Shown here one piece after another: positions 23,397-36,100 of a stretch of 64,000 nucleotides of DNA (the first letter of the stretch is position 1; each line of letters starts with the position of its first letter). The translations under genes and the position numbers were made by a program. The DNA comes from Cordia subcordata (Eukaryota; Streptophyta; Magnoliopsida; Boraginales; Cordiaceae), in the NCBI GenBank assembly GCA_028554755.1, contig JAPTOF010000005.1:17830001-17894000 (forward strand), given 5' to 3'. The notes beneath the pieces were generated by a model, which was not told where the DNA came from, searched no databases, and was given only the letters and a program-made list of their open reading frames with translations.

Positions 23397-24610
23397 CTAG
23401 TATTGCTGGAGCCCGTGCTTTGCACGGGTTTATTTATTTATTCTAATTTATTGACTTATTTTTTTCTATAAGTTCTAATTCATTCTTACATATAAAATTG
23501 TTCCACTAAGTAATGAATTCAAATCTATATTGCTGATCAATTAAAATTAATATATAGGCAGTCATACGACTTTATCTTTCCTCTTGGTGCATTTGTTGTA
23601 CGTATGAAAAGTTAAAAGGGTTCAATTATCTAGCAAGACATTATGCCCAATTCCGACACATTATCCTCTCAATTTTGGGGCAATTTTTTTTTCCTCATAC
23701 TATGATAAAATAATTAATATAAAAAAAATTATATCAACTCTTAATTTTTCAAATGAGATAAATTTCCTCAAAGGAAAAAAAAAACTTTATATTAATTCTG
23801 CTCACTTGGCAAAAAGATAGGTGCTGATATAGCACCCTTCTTTGAGCTCCTTTATATTTAACTTTTATCTATAGAATTTATTATAGATTCATCTATAGAT
23901 AGATAGATAGATATAGATTTTTATTGTTTTTAAATTTTTTGTGCATTTATTATTTCTAAATATCTATAAAACTTAATTGTAGTGATTTTTCTTATTTTTA
24001 TTTTTTAATTAGGATATGATGCATAAATTAATTAAATTAATGAGTTTTTTTGGACTTTATCGCTTTAAACTCATTAAACAGAAATATACAGGTAGTGCAT
24101 AAATATAATTAAATATCTTATAACTCAATTGCAACTATGACGTTAGGAAGTGGTGTATAAATGTAATTAAACACTATAATATAGATTATAACAATATAAT
24201 AATATTAAAAATTTAATTTATGATGACTTGGCAAATAGATGGGTGCTGATATGACACCCTTCTTTGAACTCTTTTGGGTTTAACTTTTATATTTTTAAAT
24301 ATCTATAAAAATTAATTCTAGTATTTTTTCATTCTTATTTTTTTATTCTTATTTTTAATTTTTTTAATTAGGATATGATGCATAAATTAATTAAATAGAA
24401 ATATTTAGGTAGTGCATAAATATAATTAAATATCTTGTAACTCCATTACAATGATGAGGTTAGGAAGTGGTGCATGAATGTAATTAAACACTATAATATA
24501 TAAATTTATAATAATATAATAATATAATTTATGATGACTTGACAAATAGATGGGTGTTGATGTGGTACCCTTCTTTGAGCTCCTTTGGGTTTAACTTATA
24601 TATATATAGA
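23397..24610 (-). mobile_element. Non-autonomous Helitron, minus orientation
   Basis: Read on the minus strand, it starts with TCTATATATATATAAG after a host A and ends with a GC-rich hairpin CCCGTGCAAAGCACGGG about 11 bases before the terminal CTAG, followed by a host T. These are the Helitron hallmarks: 5' TC, 3' hairpin plus CTRR, insertion between A and T, no target duplication. The duplicated block at 47041-47070 shows the empty site. Three diverged copies of a segment containing CACCCTTCTTTGA, near 23836, 24256 and 24567, suggest repeated 5' ends. It has no Rep/helicase coding capacity. A (GATA)n run lies near 23890-23915. Confidence 0.8.
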
Positions 24611-24958
24611 TCCAAAAGAAAATCTCTTGTAAGCGTTGATGTGGAGGGATATACATCAATTCGGTTACATTTGAATACAATAATTACATTCAATTAAATT
24701 ACGAACAAAATATGTCACTAAAACACATATTGCAATAACGACGTGGTTTTCTCTTCACAACATATCCTCCAAGTGTATATATATATATATAGATCCAAAA
24801 GAAAATCTCTTGTAAGCATTGATGTGGAGGGATATACATCAATTCGGTTACAATTGAATACAATAATTACATTCAATTAAATTACGAACAAAATATGTCG
24901 CTAAAGCACATATTGCAATAACGACGTGGTTTTCTCTTCACAACATATCCTCCAAGTG
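24598..24958 (+). repeat. 183-bp tandem duplication beside the Helitron
   Basis: GATCCAAAAGAAAATCTCTT occurs at 24609 and again at 24792. The second copy carries along a stretch of the TA-rich Helitron 5' end. The paralogous block D2 (47060-47225) has a single copy, so this duplication followed Helitron insertion. Confidence 0.75.
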
Positions 24959-25741
24959 TAGCCATATTTTTCGACGTGTCCTTTGATGAGCCAACAGTGT
25001 GGTCAGGGACGAACCCAAGATGAAATATTGGGGAAGGAACAAATTCAAAGTCATAAAATTTTAAAAGTGCAAAGATTACATATTTGTTACTAAAATAGTC
25101 TCAAATTAACTGTAACATCTCATAATAGAGCATGTTGTTCTTTCAAGTCACGAAAATCATCTATAAATACATATTAAAATTTAAAAAATAATAAACAATT
25201 ACATAATATGAAAAATATAGGCATACGATTCAAATAAGTATACAATAATATAAATTCTAAACTAAAAAAGAAATTTAATCAATGCCTTAAAGGTAATATC
25301 ATTGATTCTATTTAGGAGGAAATCGAAAACTATGAATCGACAAATATAACTGGAACAATTTTAAATATTAAACTAAAAACTACCTTTTAAATCATATAAG
25401 AAGTTAGAAATTTTAACTTACTAATGGTGTTCCAATGAAATTTTAATTTTGCAAAAAACATTTTTTTCAAAGATTTAAAAAACACTTTTAAAAGTCAATC
25501 TAAATGAGCCCAATGTCTTAGATCCGAAAGACTACATATATGCGATTTTTCTATTAGTGTAACGTTGTTCCAGTTAAGATTTAGTTGAATAATAAATTTT
25601 TTATATTAATAAAAGTATTACCCAAATATTAACGAGTCTAACATTACTCATTACAAAATATATATACACATATATAGATATATACACACACACACACACA
25701 CATATACATATACATATACATATATATACATATATATATAT

Positions 25742-28500
25742 AATACTGTAGGTAGTTCTTCCTCTAGGTTAGAGCAGGAAACCTTAGGAAATAGAGTCCA
25801 AGGTATTAAAATTAATACAGAAAATATAGTTCAAGGTATTTATAATAATCCTGAACATAATAATTTTGAACCAGAAATAACTGAATCAGAACTTAACTTT
25901 TCAGTTTAATGGATAATAAAATCAAAATTGATTTCAGTCCAGGAAGTTCAGCTAGAAAACAAATACAAGCTGAATTTAATAAACATATATATAAAGAGTT
26001 TAGGGATTGGTTTCATAAAAATTTCCCTATTGAATAGAAAAATAAGTTACAGAACCAGTTCTATAAATATTTAGAACAAATTAATAGGATTGAGGATTTT
26101 ATTCCTTGGTTTTGTGATAATTATCTGAGACAACATATAATGTCTTAGAAAGAACTTGGAAATTAAAAAATGGTGAAGAAATAGAATCTGTTTATCCACC
26201 AACTGCTCAACCTATCTTAATAGAAAAAGATAGAGTCAGGTTATATGCCAATGCTTTCTTTAATATGCAGGAAAATGAAATCTTGTAGGCCACAACCAAA
26301 CAAATAAATGATGTGGTTAAACAATATAATTTTACTAATCTTTATTTAGTAGCCTTAGGAGAACAGATAATGTATCTCAATAATAGATTATTAAAAACAT
26401 ATATTCAAATTGAAGAAATAAAAAATAAACTTAGTCAAAATAACATTGACCAACCAGAATCTAGTCAGGTTAGGTATAATCTAATACAACCTCTACCAGA
26501 AATCAAAAATTTTATTATGGAACCAATAAATGAATTTGGCAAATTACTTGATGATAAATTTAAATCATTAAACCTGAACATAATAAGTATTCAGGATGTA
26601 CCGGAATTAATTGATCATATTAATGAACAGAAAGCCATAGATAATTCTCTAAATAAAATGAGAGCATATGATAATAAATTTGCTCAAAAACCCGTAGGTC
26701 AGAAATTCTATTATACCAGACCTAGTCCTCAGGATATATTATTTGAGGAACCATCCCAAGAACTGTTTTATTATAATGGTAAGACTATATATGAATGGAA
26801 TATAGATGGGATGACTGATCAACAGATTTATAATACCATTCACAGAATGATGATGTATGCTACTATATGTAAGCAACATAATAATACAGATAGAAATATT
26901 GCTTTGATAATAATAGTAGATTTTAATGGTCAATTAAAAGGATGGTGGCATAATTACCTTACAGAAGAAGGAAGAAACACCATACTTAATTCAGTAAAAC
27001 AAGAAGATGGTCAAGCAAAACCAGAGGCAGTATATACACTGACCATAGATATCTGTGAACATTTTACAGGTAGATTTACTACAAATACTGAGAATATTAG
27101 GTCACTTCTTCAGAATCTTAAGTGTCCTACTTTAACCTCATTTAGGTGGTATAAGGATGTATTCCTTAGTCGTGTTATGGAATTACCAGAAGCGGGTCAA
27201 TCACATTGGAAGTCTAAGTTTATAGATGGTCTTCCACATCTTTTTGCTGAAAGAGTCAAAAAAGCTCTTAGGGTAGGAGTGTCAGCCATAGATTATAATA
27301 GTCTAAGTTATGGCACCATAATAGGCAAATGTATTCAAGAAGGTTTAGCTTTATGTAATGAGATTAAGCTTAACCAACAAATTAAGAAACAACATTTAAT
27401 AGAAAAAAGTCAATTAGGATATTTCTGTGATCAATTTGGTATTGATATGCCACAATCCAGTAAGGCTCATAAGAAATCCTTACCTAGAATAGGAAACTTT
27501 ATATCCCCTAGTTATCATAAAAAGAAAGCAGCTAGGAGAGAACGAAAACAGCTTAGAATAGAAGCTAAAAAGAAAAGTGGGTTTAAATATAAAAAATCCA
27601 GAGGGAGAAAATATAAAGAAAATATACCAACTTCTTATAAATGCTGTAAAATAGGGCATTATTCCAATAAATGTTGGACTAAGGAAAAACTTAAAGAACT
27701 CAATATAGATGAGGAACTTAAGGATAGTCTAAAGAAAATAATGCTTAATTCGGATTCAGATTTATCATCCAATTCTGAGCTGATTTCACACAATCCTCTC
27801 AATCCTCAGAGGATTTTCACCACCTTCATAATCAAGGTATAACATCAGAATCTAATATGTCATCTGAGGAAGATAATGAACCCCATAAGGCTTGTCATAA
27901 ATGTATTAATAAAATTCAAAGTGAGGAAGACAATAACTATTATAAAAATCTTTCTCAATTTCAAGATTTTCAATTAAATGTCTTGACTAATGATAATATA
28001 ATTGAACTTTTAAGAATAATTAAAGATTCAAAAATTAGGAATAAAATTTTAGAATCTTTAGGAAAAAATAAGGAATATGAGGAAACATAGATTTTCCCCC
28101 TAAGAATTTCGAACCTTATACTCTTAAGGAAGTTAGGAGAAAGTTAGAGGATAGGAATAAGCCACCCCCTGTCACAACACTCTAGGATCTGCAAATAGAT
28201 GTAGATAATTTGAAGAAAGAAATAAAAATATTATTTCAAGACAATCTGGTTATAAAAAATCAGATAGGAATTCTAACGGATAGGTTAGATAAAATGGATA
28301 AAGAAAAATCAGCTATCCAAGATAGTGGTCTACAATTAGATCCATTCTCAAATGCATTTTTGGGTCAGATGTCAATCAAGGCGTCGCAGCAGAACAGCAA
28401 ATATTTTTGTTCTGTAGGTCAAATGCAAGATCAGAAAGGAATAAATTCCTTGGAGTTGCAGAGGCAGAGAATCCGAAGATATCATCACAACAAATTATGA
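25742..28500 (+). repeat. Caulimovirid fragment 1 (movement-protein end, coat region, linker)
   Basis: This plus-oriented piece of an endogenous pararetrovirus begins at a TA-repeat edge (25742) within the C-terminal part of the movement-protein region. It runs through the coat-protein region and coiled-coil linker and stops at 28500, where the next fragment begins at a primer-binding site. The matching minus-strand fragment (29271-30756) supports the order movement protein, then coat. Confidence 0.75.
25909..28090 (+). pseudogene. Endogenous caulimovirid coat/nucleocapsid region, broken
   Basis: The frame resembles caulimovirid capsid proteins: a central region with QLKGWWHNYLTEEG (about 26928-26969), a Lys/Arg-rich stretch (about 27520-27620) and a C-terminal CCHC knuckle. 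Lesions seen by comparison with the other fragments are a TAG at 26035-26037, a one-base loss near 26135-26142, a TAG at 26286-26288, loss of the first zinc-ligand Cys near 27638 (Ser instead), and a one-base loss near 27780 that shifts the acidic tail (continuing at 27857-28090). The longest open stretch is 26313-27842, without an ATG at its 5' limit. It is a dead fragment. The genus (petuvirus- or florendovirus-like) cannot be set without phylogeny. Confidence 0.75.
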
Positions 28501-28517
28501 TGGTATTAGAGCCATGG
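28501..28517 (+). promoter_or_regulatory. Pararetroviral primer-binding site (tRNA-iMet), plus copy
   Basis: TGGTATTAGAGCCATGG matches the initiator tRNA-Met complement used for minus-strand priming, with one change (T for C at position 7). It lies 95 bases before the movement-protein ATG at 28596. Confidence 0.7.
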
Positions 28518-28595
28518 AACCACTCTATGGTAAGTCATTCTTTATAATACTTAGTTGTTATTGCAATCCATCATCCCATTTCCCTTTTCCATAAT

Positions 28596-29270
28596 ATGTT
28601 GAATCTGTTCAGAAAATCTGAAAATAATACCAAGAATAGTAGAAAGGAAGAATATGATATTCCTTTGAATTTGGATTTGCTAAATAAATGGACAATTCCT
28701 AAAATTGAACCTAGGATGATATATTGCTTTGGTACTTTTGAGAAATTAGGTCTCAAACAAGTAGTTAAAACTTGTGAAGAATCTGTACCCATCCATAATG
28801 ATGAGTTGACTATTAAATTATTAAGTCAAGATGATATTGCTGCATATACATCAGATTATAAGTTCTTGCATATAGGACTTGTACAGGTTGCTTTTAAACC
28901 ATTAACCTTATCAGGTTTGCCAGAAACATTTTTGGCTGTATTACGCGATGCACGTAATCTTAATTGGAGGCAATCTCTGATAGGGATCATGGAATCTTCT
29001 CTTGCTCATGGTCCTATTTATTTTAATGCATATCCTAATTTACAATTATCTTTGTCTGATATCAATATATTGGATGCGTTAACTTTATATGTTAAGATGC
29101 ATGGATATAATTATATTCCTGGAACATAAGTTATTTGTATTTGTTATAGGGTTTATTTTAAGCTTTTATATACTTTGAATCCTAAGTGTAAGATGATAAA
29201 TACTAATCATCAAGAAACAATATTATTTGAAACTAATTTTAGTAGATCTAAAATACCAGAAGATCTATTA
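28596..29270 (+). pseudogene. Endogenous caulimovirid movement protein, plus copy, broken
   Basis: The frame from the ATG at 28596 is open for 177 codons to a TAA at 29127-29129. It shows the 30K-type movement-protein region (FLHIGLVQVAFKPL, then the GPIYFNAYPNLQLSL segment). The minus-strand copy reads a sense codon at the stop position, so the TAA is a private mutation. Homology ends near 29270, where a piece of the same virus in opposite orientation joins. In the virus this protein would widen plasmodesmata for cell-to-cell spread; here it is truncated. Confidence 0.75.
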
Positions 29271-29572
29271 AAATTAGTTGATGGATAAATAGATTCTATT
29301 TCTTCACCATTTTTTAATTTCTAAGTTCTTTCTAAGACATTTATATGTTGTCTCGGATAATTATCACAAAATCAAGGAATAAAATCCTCAATCCTATTAA
29401 TTTGTTCTAAATATTTATAGAACTGGTTCTGTAACTTATTTTTCTCTTCAATAGGGAAATTTTTATGAAACCAATCCCTAAACTCTTTATATATAGGTTT
29501 ATTAAATTCAGCTTGTATTTGTTTTCTAGCTAAACTTCCTGGACTGAAATCAATTTTGATTTTATTATCCAT
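29271..29572 (-). pseudogene. Caulimovirid coat-region N-terminal fragment, minus copy
   Basis: Reading leftwards from an ATG at 29572, this equals the first part of the coat region of fragment 1, and it has a Glu codon where fragment 1 has a TAG. It is cut off at about 29271 by the inversion junction. The 66-codon open stretch ends at 29372. Confidence 0.65.
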
Positions 29573-30653
29573 TAAACTGGAAAGTTAAGTTCTAATTCAG
29601 TTATTTCTGGTTCAAAATTATTATGTTCAGGATTATTATAAATACCTTGAACTATATTTTCTGTATTAATTTTAATACCTTGGACTCTATTTCCTAAGGT
29701 TTCCTGCTCTGACCTGGAGGAAGAACTACCTACAGTATTGGGTAACTCTACTCTATAATCTATAGGTGAAATATAAGAATGGGTAAAAACAAATCTAGGT
29801 ATTCTAGAAGTTTCTATACCTAAATTACTTGATTCTGTGTTTTTTCTATGAAATTGGACCTAAATATCACCAGTAGATGTTTGGATTGCATCTACCAAAT
29901 CTTCATTAATTATGGGTTGTGCTGGAATTATTTTTCAGCTAACCATGTTTCAGGGAAATTAATTTCATTCCATTTAATAGATCTTCTGGTAGTTATTTTA
30001 GATCTACTAAAATTAGTTTCAAATAATATTGTTTCTTGATGATTAGTATTTATCATCTTACACTTAGGATTCAAAGTGTATAAAGGCTTAAAATAAACCC
30101 TATAACAAATACAAATAACTTCTGTTACCGGAATATAATTATATTCATGCGTCTTAACATATAAAGTTAACGTATCCAAAATATTGATATCAGACAAAGA
30201 CAATTGCAAATTAGAATATACATTAAAATAAATATGACCATGAGCAAGAGAAGATTCCATGATCCCTATCGGAGATTGTCTCCAATTAAGATTACGTGCA
30301 TCGTGTAATACAGCCAAAAATGTTTCTGGCAAACCTGATAAGGTTAATGGTTTAAAAGCAACCTGTACAAGTCCTATATGCAAGAACTTATAATATGATG
30401 TATATGCATCAATATCATCTTGACTTAATAATTTAATAGTCAACTCATCATTATGGATGGGTACAGATTCTTCACAAGTTTTAACTACTTGTTTGAGACC
30501 TAATTTTTCAAAAGTACCAAAGGAATATATCATCCTAGGTTCAATTTTAGGAATTGTCCATTTATTTAGCAAATCCAAATTCAAAGGAATATCATATTCT
30601 TTCTTCCTACTATTCTTGATATTATTTTCAGATTTTCTGAACAGATTCAACAT
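29573..30653 (-). pseudogene. Endogenous caulimovirid movement protein, minus copy
   Basis: From the ATG at 30653 the frame is open for 241 codons to 29928, the longest movement-protein frame here, covering the whole 30K-type core. The C-terminal part continues to about 29580 with a frame break near 29930 and a TAG near 29862. It is preceded by a primer-binding site at 30748-30732. The two movement-protein copies (28596 and 30653) are highly similar in sequence and lie on opposite strands, facing each other. Confidence 0.75.
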
Positions 30654-30731
30654 ATTATGGAAAAGGGAAATGGGATGATGGATTGCAATAACAACTAAGT
30701 ATCATAAAGAATGACTTACCATAGAGTGGTT

Positions 30732-30748
30732 CCATGGCTCTGATACCA
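30732..30748 (-). promoter_or_regulatory. Pararetroviral primer-binding site (tRNA-iMet), minus copy
   Basis: The minus strand reads TGGTATCAGAGCCATGG, with the first 14 bases being the expected initiator tRNA-Met complement. The context GGCCTATGA just before it is shared with the truncated site at 39704-39711. Confidence 0.75.
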
Positions 30749-32794
30749 TCATAGGCCCAGGGGATAAGACCGCAAGTAGAAAGCAATCTGTGGACATAGA
30801 TGAGTCCTTAAGCTTAGGCTATATCTTTATGTTAAACCAAAGAAGTAGAGATTCATGGAGTATTACCTAAAATATATTCTAAATTCCTTATGGAACTCAG
30901 AAACAGCCCACAGAAATGCCAACAAAGCATCAAAATGGCAGAGAAGGGCCAAAAAGCTCCTTGAGAACCTGGCCATATATTTAGAACCATAATCTCATAG
31001 TTTAACTAAGATACATCCTACTCTCAAGACCTTAACGATGACAGCAGAGTACTTGAGGGTTATCCTCAAGGTCTGAGATGGCCTAAGACATGCTTTATGG
31101 TAACATAGTGTTATGGCAATCCACTAGGGTTCAGCCTTCCATTAGGCTTCCCAACCACAAAATAAAAATAAAAATGACAGTAAAATAAAAAGAATAATAC
31201 CTGTAGGGAAACGTTCAGAATATTATTATTGAAAATCAAATTTTACAATAAAAAAGGAAAATAAAATAAAACTGCACACACACTAACTCTACATTTGAGT
31301 CTTACTTTTATAGACACTTGGGTGCTGGGATTTGAAACAAAAATTCAAAAGAGTTTTCCACGGACTTCAGTTATTTGGAATCCGGGAATAATAATTACAA
31401 CCACTGTGTATAACAGTAAAAAGTAACCTACTGTTTATCTATAGTACACATATTTGACCCAACTCATCCTATACGACAAGTCTACTTTCCACCTAACCTA
31501 TCTTTATCCTGTTGAGGTGGGTTGGAAGATTAGATTGGAAGAATCTTCTTGTTGATATCTGTCACTGACCCTGCTTCGCTTTTGATGACGCAAGGAATGA
31601 CGTAAAAAATAAAACTATTCCTTCTGCTTTACGATTATGATTCTGTAGTCTGTCTGCAGAAAATCTCCATTTGAGACGCAACAAATTGATTAATCTCTCA
31701 ATCTGTTCTTCTAACTTCAATTCAGTCTATCAGCAACGACTTTGATAGATTCTTCTTCCAAAGTTCACTTTCTTCAGAACAAAAACACAGAGCTCTCTCG
31801 GATATTACCTGAAACGCAATCCTTATCTCTACTCAGTCAATACCAAGAAATCAGGCCAAAACGCCTGAACACCATCACGACAAATGGCAACAGCCCAGAA
31901 GTACAACTACTAGTTTTAATAAGAACACACTCAATCAGAACCTCAAGCTCAACATTCTTCTGGAAATTAGCTTCTTCAAAGACTATATCAAAATCTTCTG
32001 ATTGTTGAAATTGTTGACATCTTGATTTGAAAAGGCTCCTTGTTGATTGATGAACAATTCATCGCCCATTCTTCACTTCATCTTCAAAATGAGACTGTTG
32101 ACAAAATGACACAACTGAGATACTATTTCTCGGACTCTCTCTATTACAAGATTCTTCTCAACTCTCATGACAAGATTAAGCTCACAATTTTAAGCTTCTT
32201 CTCACTCAAACAAAAAGGTTTGACAACTAGGATGTTACCCAAAATTCTTCAGTACCTTTGCCAAGACATTTGAATGAAAATAACCTAAAATCTAAACTTT
32301 CTCCTGACTCTCAAGTTACAGAAGAATCTCTCACATATTTCTGGGAATTTTTCTCTCTCTCAAGACTCTATTAGTCTTTCCTCAAAACTTATTGTTGGAT
32401 CAACTTTTCTCCCAGTTGAAAAGGGATTTTCAGAAGTTTTTGGCAAGCTTCCAGCTATCACTGGAATTTAGAAGTCTTTACTTACCACCGGAATAAGTAG
32501 AACTAGCTGAACTCTTTTCCCAGTTCAGTGGGTAATTGACCTTGTTTATATTCAAGATCGCGAAATACAGAATTATTTTTCTGTAAATGTCTCTGTTCAT
32601 ATTCAGAGAAACCACAAATTCTATAATATTTAGAGCTGAAACTTCCAAATCAAAATGGCAATTTGGATTATATTTATCCTGCCAAAATCATCTGATCAGT
32701 GAGATGATCTTTTCCTGGGACATATTTTCCCTTACCACGACCACCTTGATAGGTATGGGTACATTTCCCTCTACCCCTGCTTCTTCCTCCCCTA
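30749..32794 (-). repeat. Caulimovirid intergenic/promoter-leader region
   Basis: This is 2 kb of non-coding viral DNA between the RNase H end (32795) and the primer-binding site, in minus orientation. It carries a strong TATA box (31305-31313) followed by AATAATA runs that could serve in polyadenylation. The right arm of the cluster (38560-39711) is a second copy that lacks 30947-31853. Confidence 0.65.
31305..31313 (-). promoter_or_regulatory. TATA box in the caulimovirid promoter
   Basis: The minus strand reads GTCTATAAAAGTAAG, a strong plant-type TATA box, about 560 bases upstream of the primer-binding site. This spacing fits a pararetroviral promoter with a long leader. Whether it still drives transcription is unknown. 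Confidence 0.55.
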
Positions 32795-33143
32795 TCAAGG
32801 GGCTGCATCCTGCAAAAATTCACTAGTTAAAAAATCAGGTAAAGTATTATTCTTTCCCTGAATATGTTTGATTTCAAAATCAAATGGGGCTAAATTGGCC
32901 TGCCACCTAGCAAACATTTGCTTAGAAACATCATGTTTGAAATCTTTATTAAACATATATTTTACAGATTGACAATCAGTTTTTATTAAAAACTTTTGAT
33001 TGAGAAAATCATCTTGAAATTTCAAAACACATTTGACTATTGCTAAAATTTTCTTAGCAATAGTAGCATAATTCTGCTGGCTTGAATTCCACTTTCCAGA
33101 ATAATATCTAACAAGATATTCTTGGTTAGATATGGGGTGTACC
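32795..33143 (-). pseudogene. Caulimovirid RNase H domain, C-terminal fragment
   Basis: Read leftwards, the frame contains SKQMFARWQANLAPFDFE and a motif ending LPDFL, diagnostic of the end of the caulimovirid reverse transcriptase/RNase H protein. Protease, reverse transcriptase and the start of RNase H are absent: the fragment begins at the hAT border (33144). It cannot encode a working polymerase. Confidence 0.8.
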
Positions 33144-36100
33144 TAGGGGTGGAAGTGGGACCGGATTTTCGGGAAATCAGATTTTTTAGATTCGAGTTTT
33201 ACGGGTTTCGGATGGGAAAAAAATACCCGATCGGATAGTTAAATAGTAACTATCCGACCGGATATCGGATTTTTCGGATTTGGATGTTCGGATATCCGAA
33301 ATTCTTATGAAGCTAAAAAATGCAAAACTGCATACCATCTTTTTTGTGCTAAGTTACCAAGTACATTCATCGATAGTTAAAGTAATTACATCCATGAACA
33401 CAAATAGCAAATAGCACCATGCTAAAAACTAAACATCAAATCTAATAAACAAGAGATAACATGCACAACTTGCTAAAAAATTAGCAACCTATCAAAAAAT
33501 TGCTTAGTAAAATAATGTAATTCGCCATGTACAACTTGTCTAGAAACAACATACACAACCTGCCCAAAGATTACTAATTAATGCCATTCAACATCTAACA
33601 TCACCTGTCCAAAATAACGTGTCCACAACCTATCCATAAATTATGAACTCATTAATGCCATTCAACATTTCAATTTTCAATCTGTCTAAAAATTGACCAA
33701 CACTATGCTACTAATCTATTCGATCCATAAGTCACAAAAAGCAGACAACAATAGTCAATAGTTAATAATCATATGTTTGTACCAAAGACAAACAATTAAA
33801 ACATCTCAATAGAAAAGCCAAGTTAAAACATTTCAAACAAAGTAATAAAATGCTAAAAGCATCTTCAAACATTCAACATCCAAGTACTTTCCCAACTCCA
33901 AAATCTCAGCTCAAGCATCACTTCCTGCAAAAATAAGAAAGTTGCAAATTAACTAAAGAAATCAATTATTCTCAATAATAAGTGAACCAATTAATAAGGC
34001 CAAAACAAGAAACAACCTAAATCCCAAATCATATGTCCACAATAGTGGCATCGGCCCCATTCCTACTCAACTCTAAAATAATTAACAAGAAATCAGCCAA
34101 TAATAATAATAATAATAATAACAACAACATAAGAATGACCAAACAAAAATTTAAAAGAATACATACCACTTTCAATAGATTCAATCTCAGCCAAGTCCTC
34201 CTCAACACATATAGGAATAAAAGAGCAGTGAAGCCAATCTTGAGTACAAAGTAGTGCTTGAACTATTTTTGGAGACAAAGAGCTCCTAAAAGCATCTAAA
34301 ACACGTTCCCCTGTACTAAATGCAGCCTCTGAAGCAACTGTGGAGACTGGAACAGCTAAGATATCACGTGCCATCTTGGAAAGGATAGGAAACCTAAGTG
34401 CGTTTATCTTCCACCAATTTAATATGTCAAACTTGGGTCCCTTTGCTTTATCAAGAACATTGTCTTCTCCATCAGACTCATCATCATCATTCTCAATCTC
34501 TTCAGCAAGATATTTATCTAATTCAGACTTCACATGTTCACGTGAACTTCCGGACTTGAACTTTTTGAACTCTGAGATCAAAGCTTTTCTACCCTTCTTT
34601 TTTAAACTAAAACTTCCACTACTAGTTGTTAATCCACCAGTTGAATTTATTGTACCTAGCTGGAGAGTTTTTAATGTATCTAATTGCATCCCTAACACGA
34701 ACTATGGCATCTCCTTCATCTTTTTGTTTCAACCCATCTTGCACCACAAGGTTAACTATATGGGCAATGCACCTCATGTATAGATATTTTCCATCTAACA
34801 TAGAGGTACCCCACATTCTCATCCTTCCCCTCAAGTAACCAATGGCCGTATCATTTGAAGAAGCATTATCAACAGTAATCGTAAAAATATTGTCAATCCC
34901 CCAATCAAGTAAGCACTTCTCAACAGCTTTCCCAATATCTTCACCCGAATGACTCAATATAGGGCAAAAGTTAATGATTCTCTTATGCAACTTCCAATCA
35001 TTATCAATGAAATGAGCTGTGACACACATATAGTTCAATTTTTGTTGTGAAGTCCAAGTGTCAGTGGTAATGCAAATTGTTTGAGTGCAATTTCTCAAAA
35101 ATGATTTTAACCTTGCCCTCTCATTCAAATACAAGGCATAAGTATCAGTTGCAGATCTTTCTACCAGGAATAACAAACATTGGACATGCAGTTGACATTA
35201 ATAACTTAAAGCCAAGACCTTCAACAAATTTGAAAGAAAGCTCATCCATAATCAACATCTTTGTCAAAGCCTCGCGTACCTTGTTTTGGTCAAATTGCCA
35301 TCTTGTAACATGTCCTGCTTTTTCACCTAATTGGATGGGCTGATGAGAGATACGATATTGATTAGTTAATTCTTCAAGAGGCTTCTTCTTACAAGCCTTG
35401 TAGTGATTTCTTAATGGTATAGTCCCATGGTTTGTTGGATCGGCTTTTACTTCTCTACCACAATAACGACATCTTGCCTTGTGCACTTGTTCTCTTTCAC
35501 AAAAGAACTAATCAAAATGAATCCAATACAAAGATCTAGGTGCAGATTGTTCTTTCCTCCCATTTCCTTTCATTTTCTCCCTTCCCCTTTTCCTCGACTC
35601 ATTTAAAGAACTAGTAACTCTTTCGGAATCTCCAAAAATGTCAACCCCATATCGTCATCAAAATCTAATGCATCATCTCTTTGGTCGATGTTTCAGACTT
35701 GAGATTCCACAAAATCGTGTTCTTTTAGTAGGCATTGGTGGGTTAGAGGTTGCCATTTCTAAATCATACACAATTCAAATTTAACAATTAGATATTAAGT
35801 TTAAATCTATCTCATTAATTTCTAAATAATTTGGCTCTTCTACTAAAGACAACGAAAAAGAAGAAAAAAAAATTAAGCTTACGGGGTGGTGATGGCGAGG
35901 ATGAAGGAGATCCATAAACGATCGGAAGAGAAGAATCACATTCGGGACTTACTGACGACGATGTTGCTGAAGATGAACTCGACATCTTTGCTCAATTAAA
36001 TTCTATAAACAGAAAGGGAACCCAATGTTTAAATGCAGTTTAACTATGATAGTAAAAATATAAGCATGTTAATTTTTCACGACCGTTCAGTCTATATAGC

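Noticed and set aside
23836..24600. CRISPR-like or satellite array from the CACCCTTCTTTGA repeats
   Set aside because: Only three copies at unequal spacing inside a Helitron in a plant genome; they are repeated element ends.
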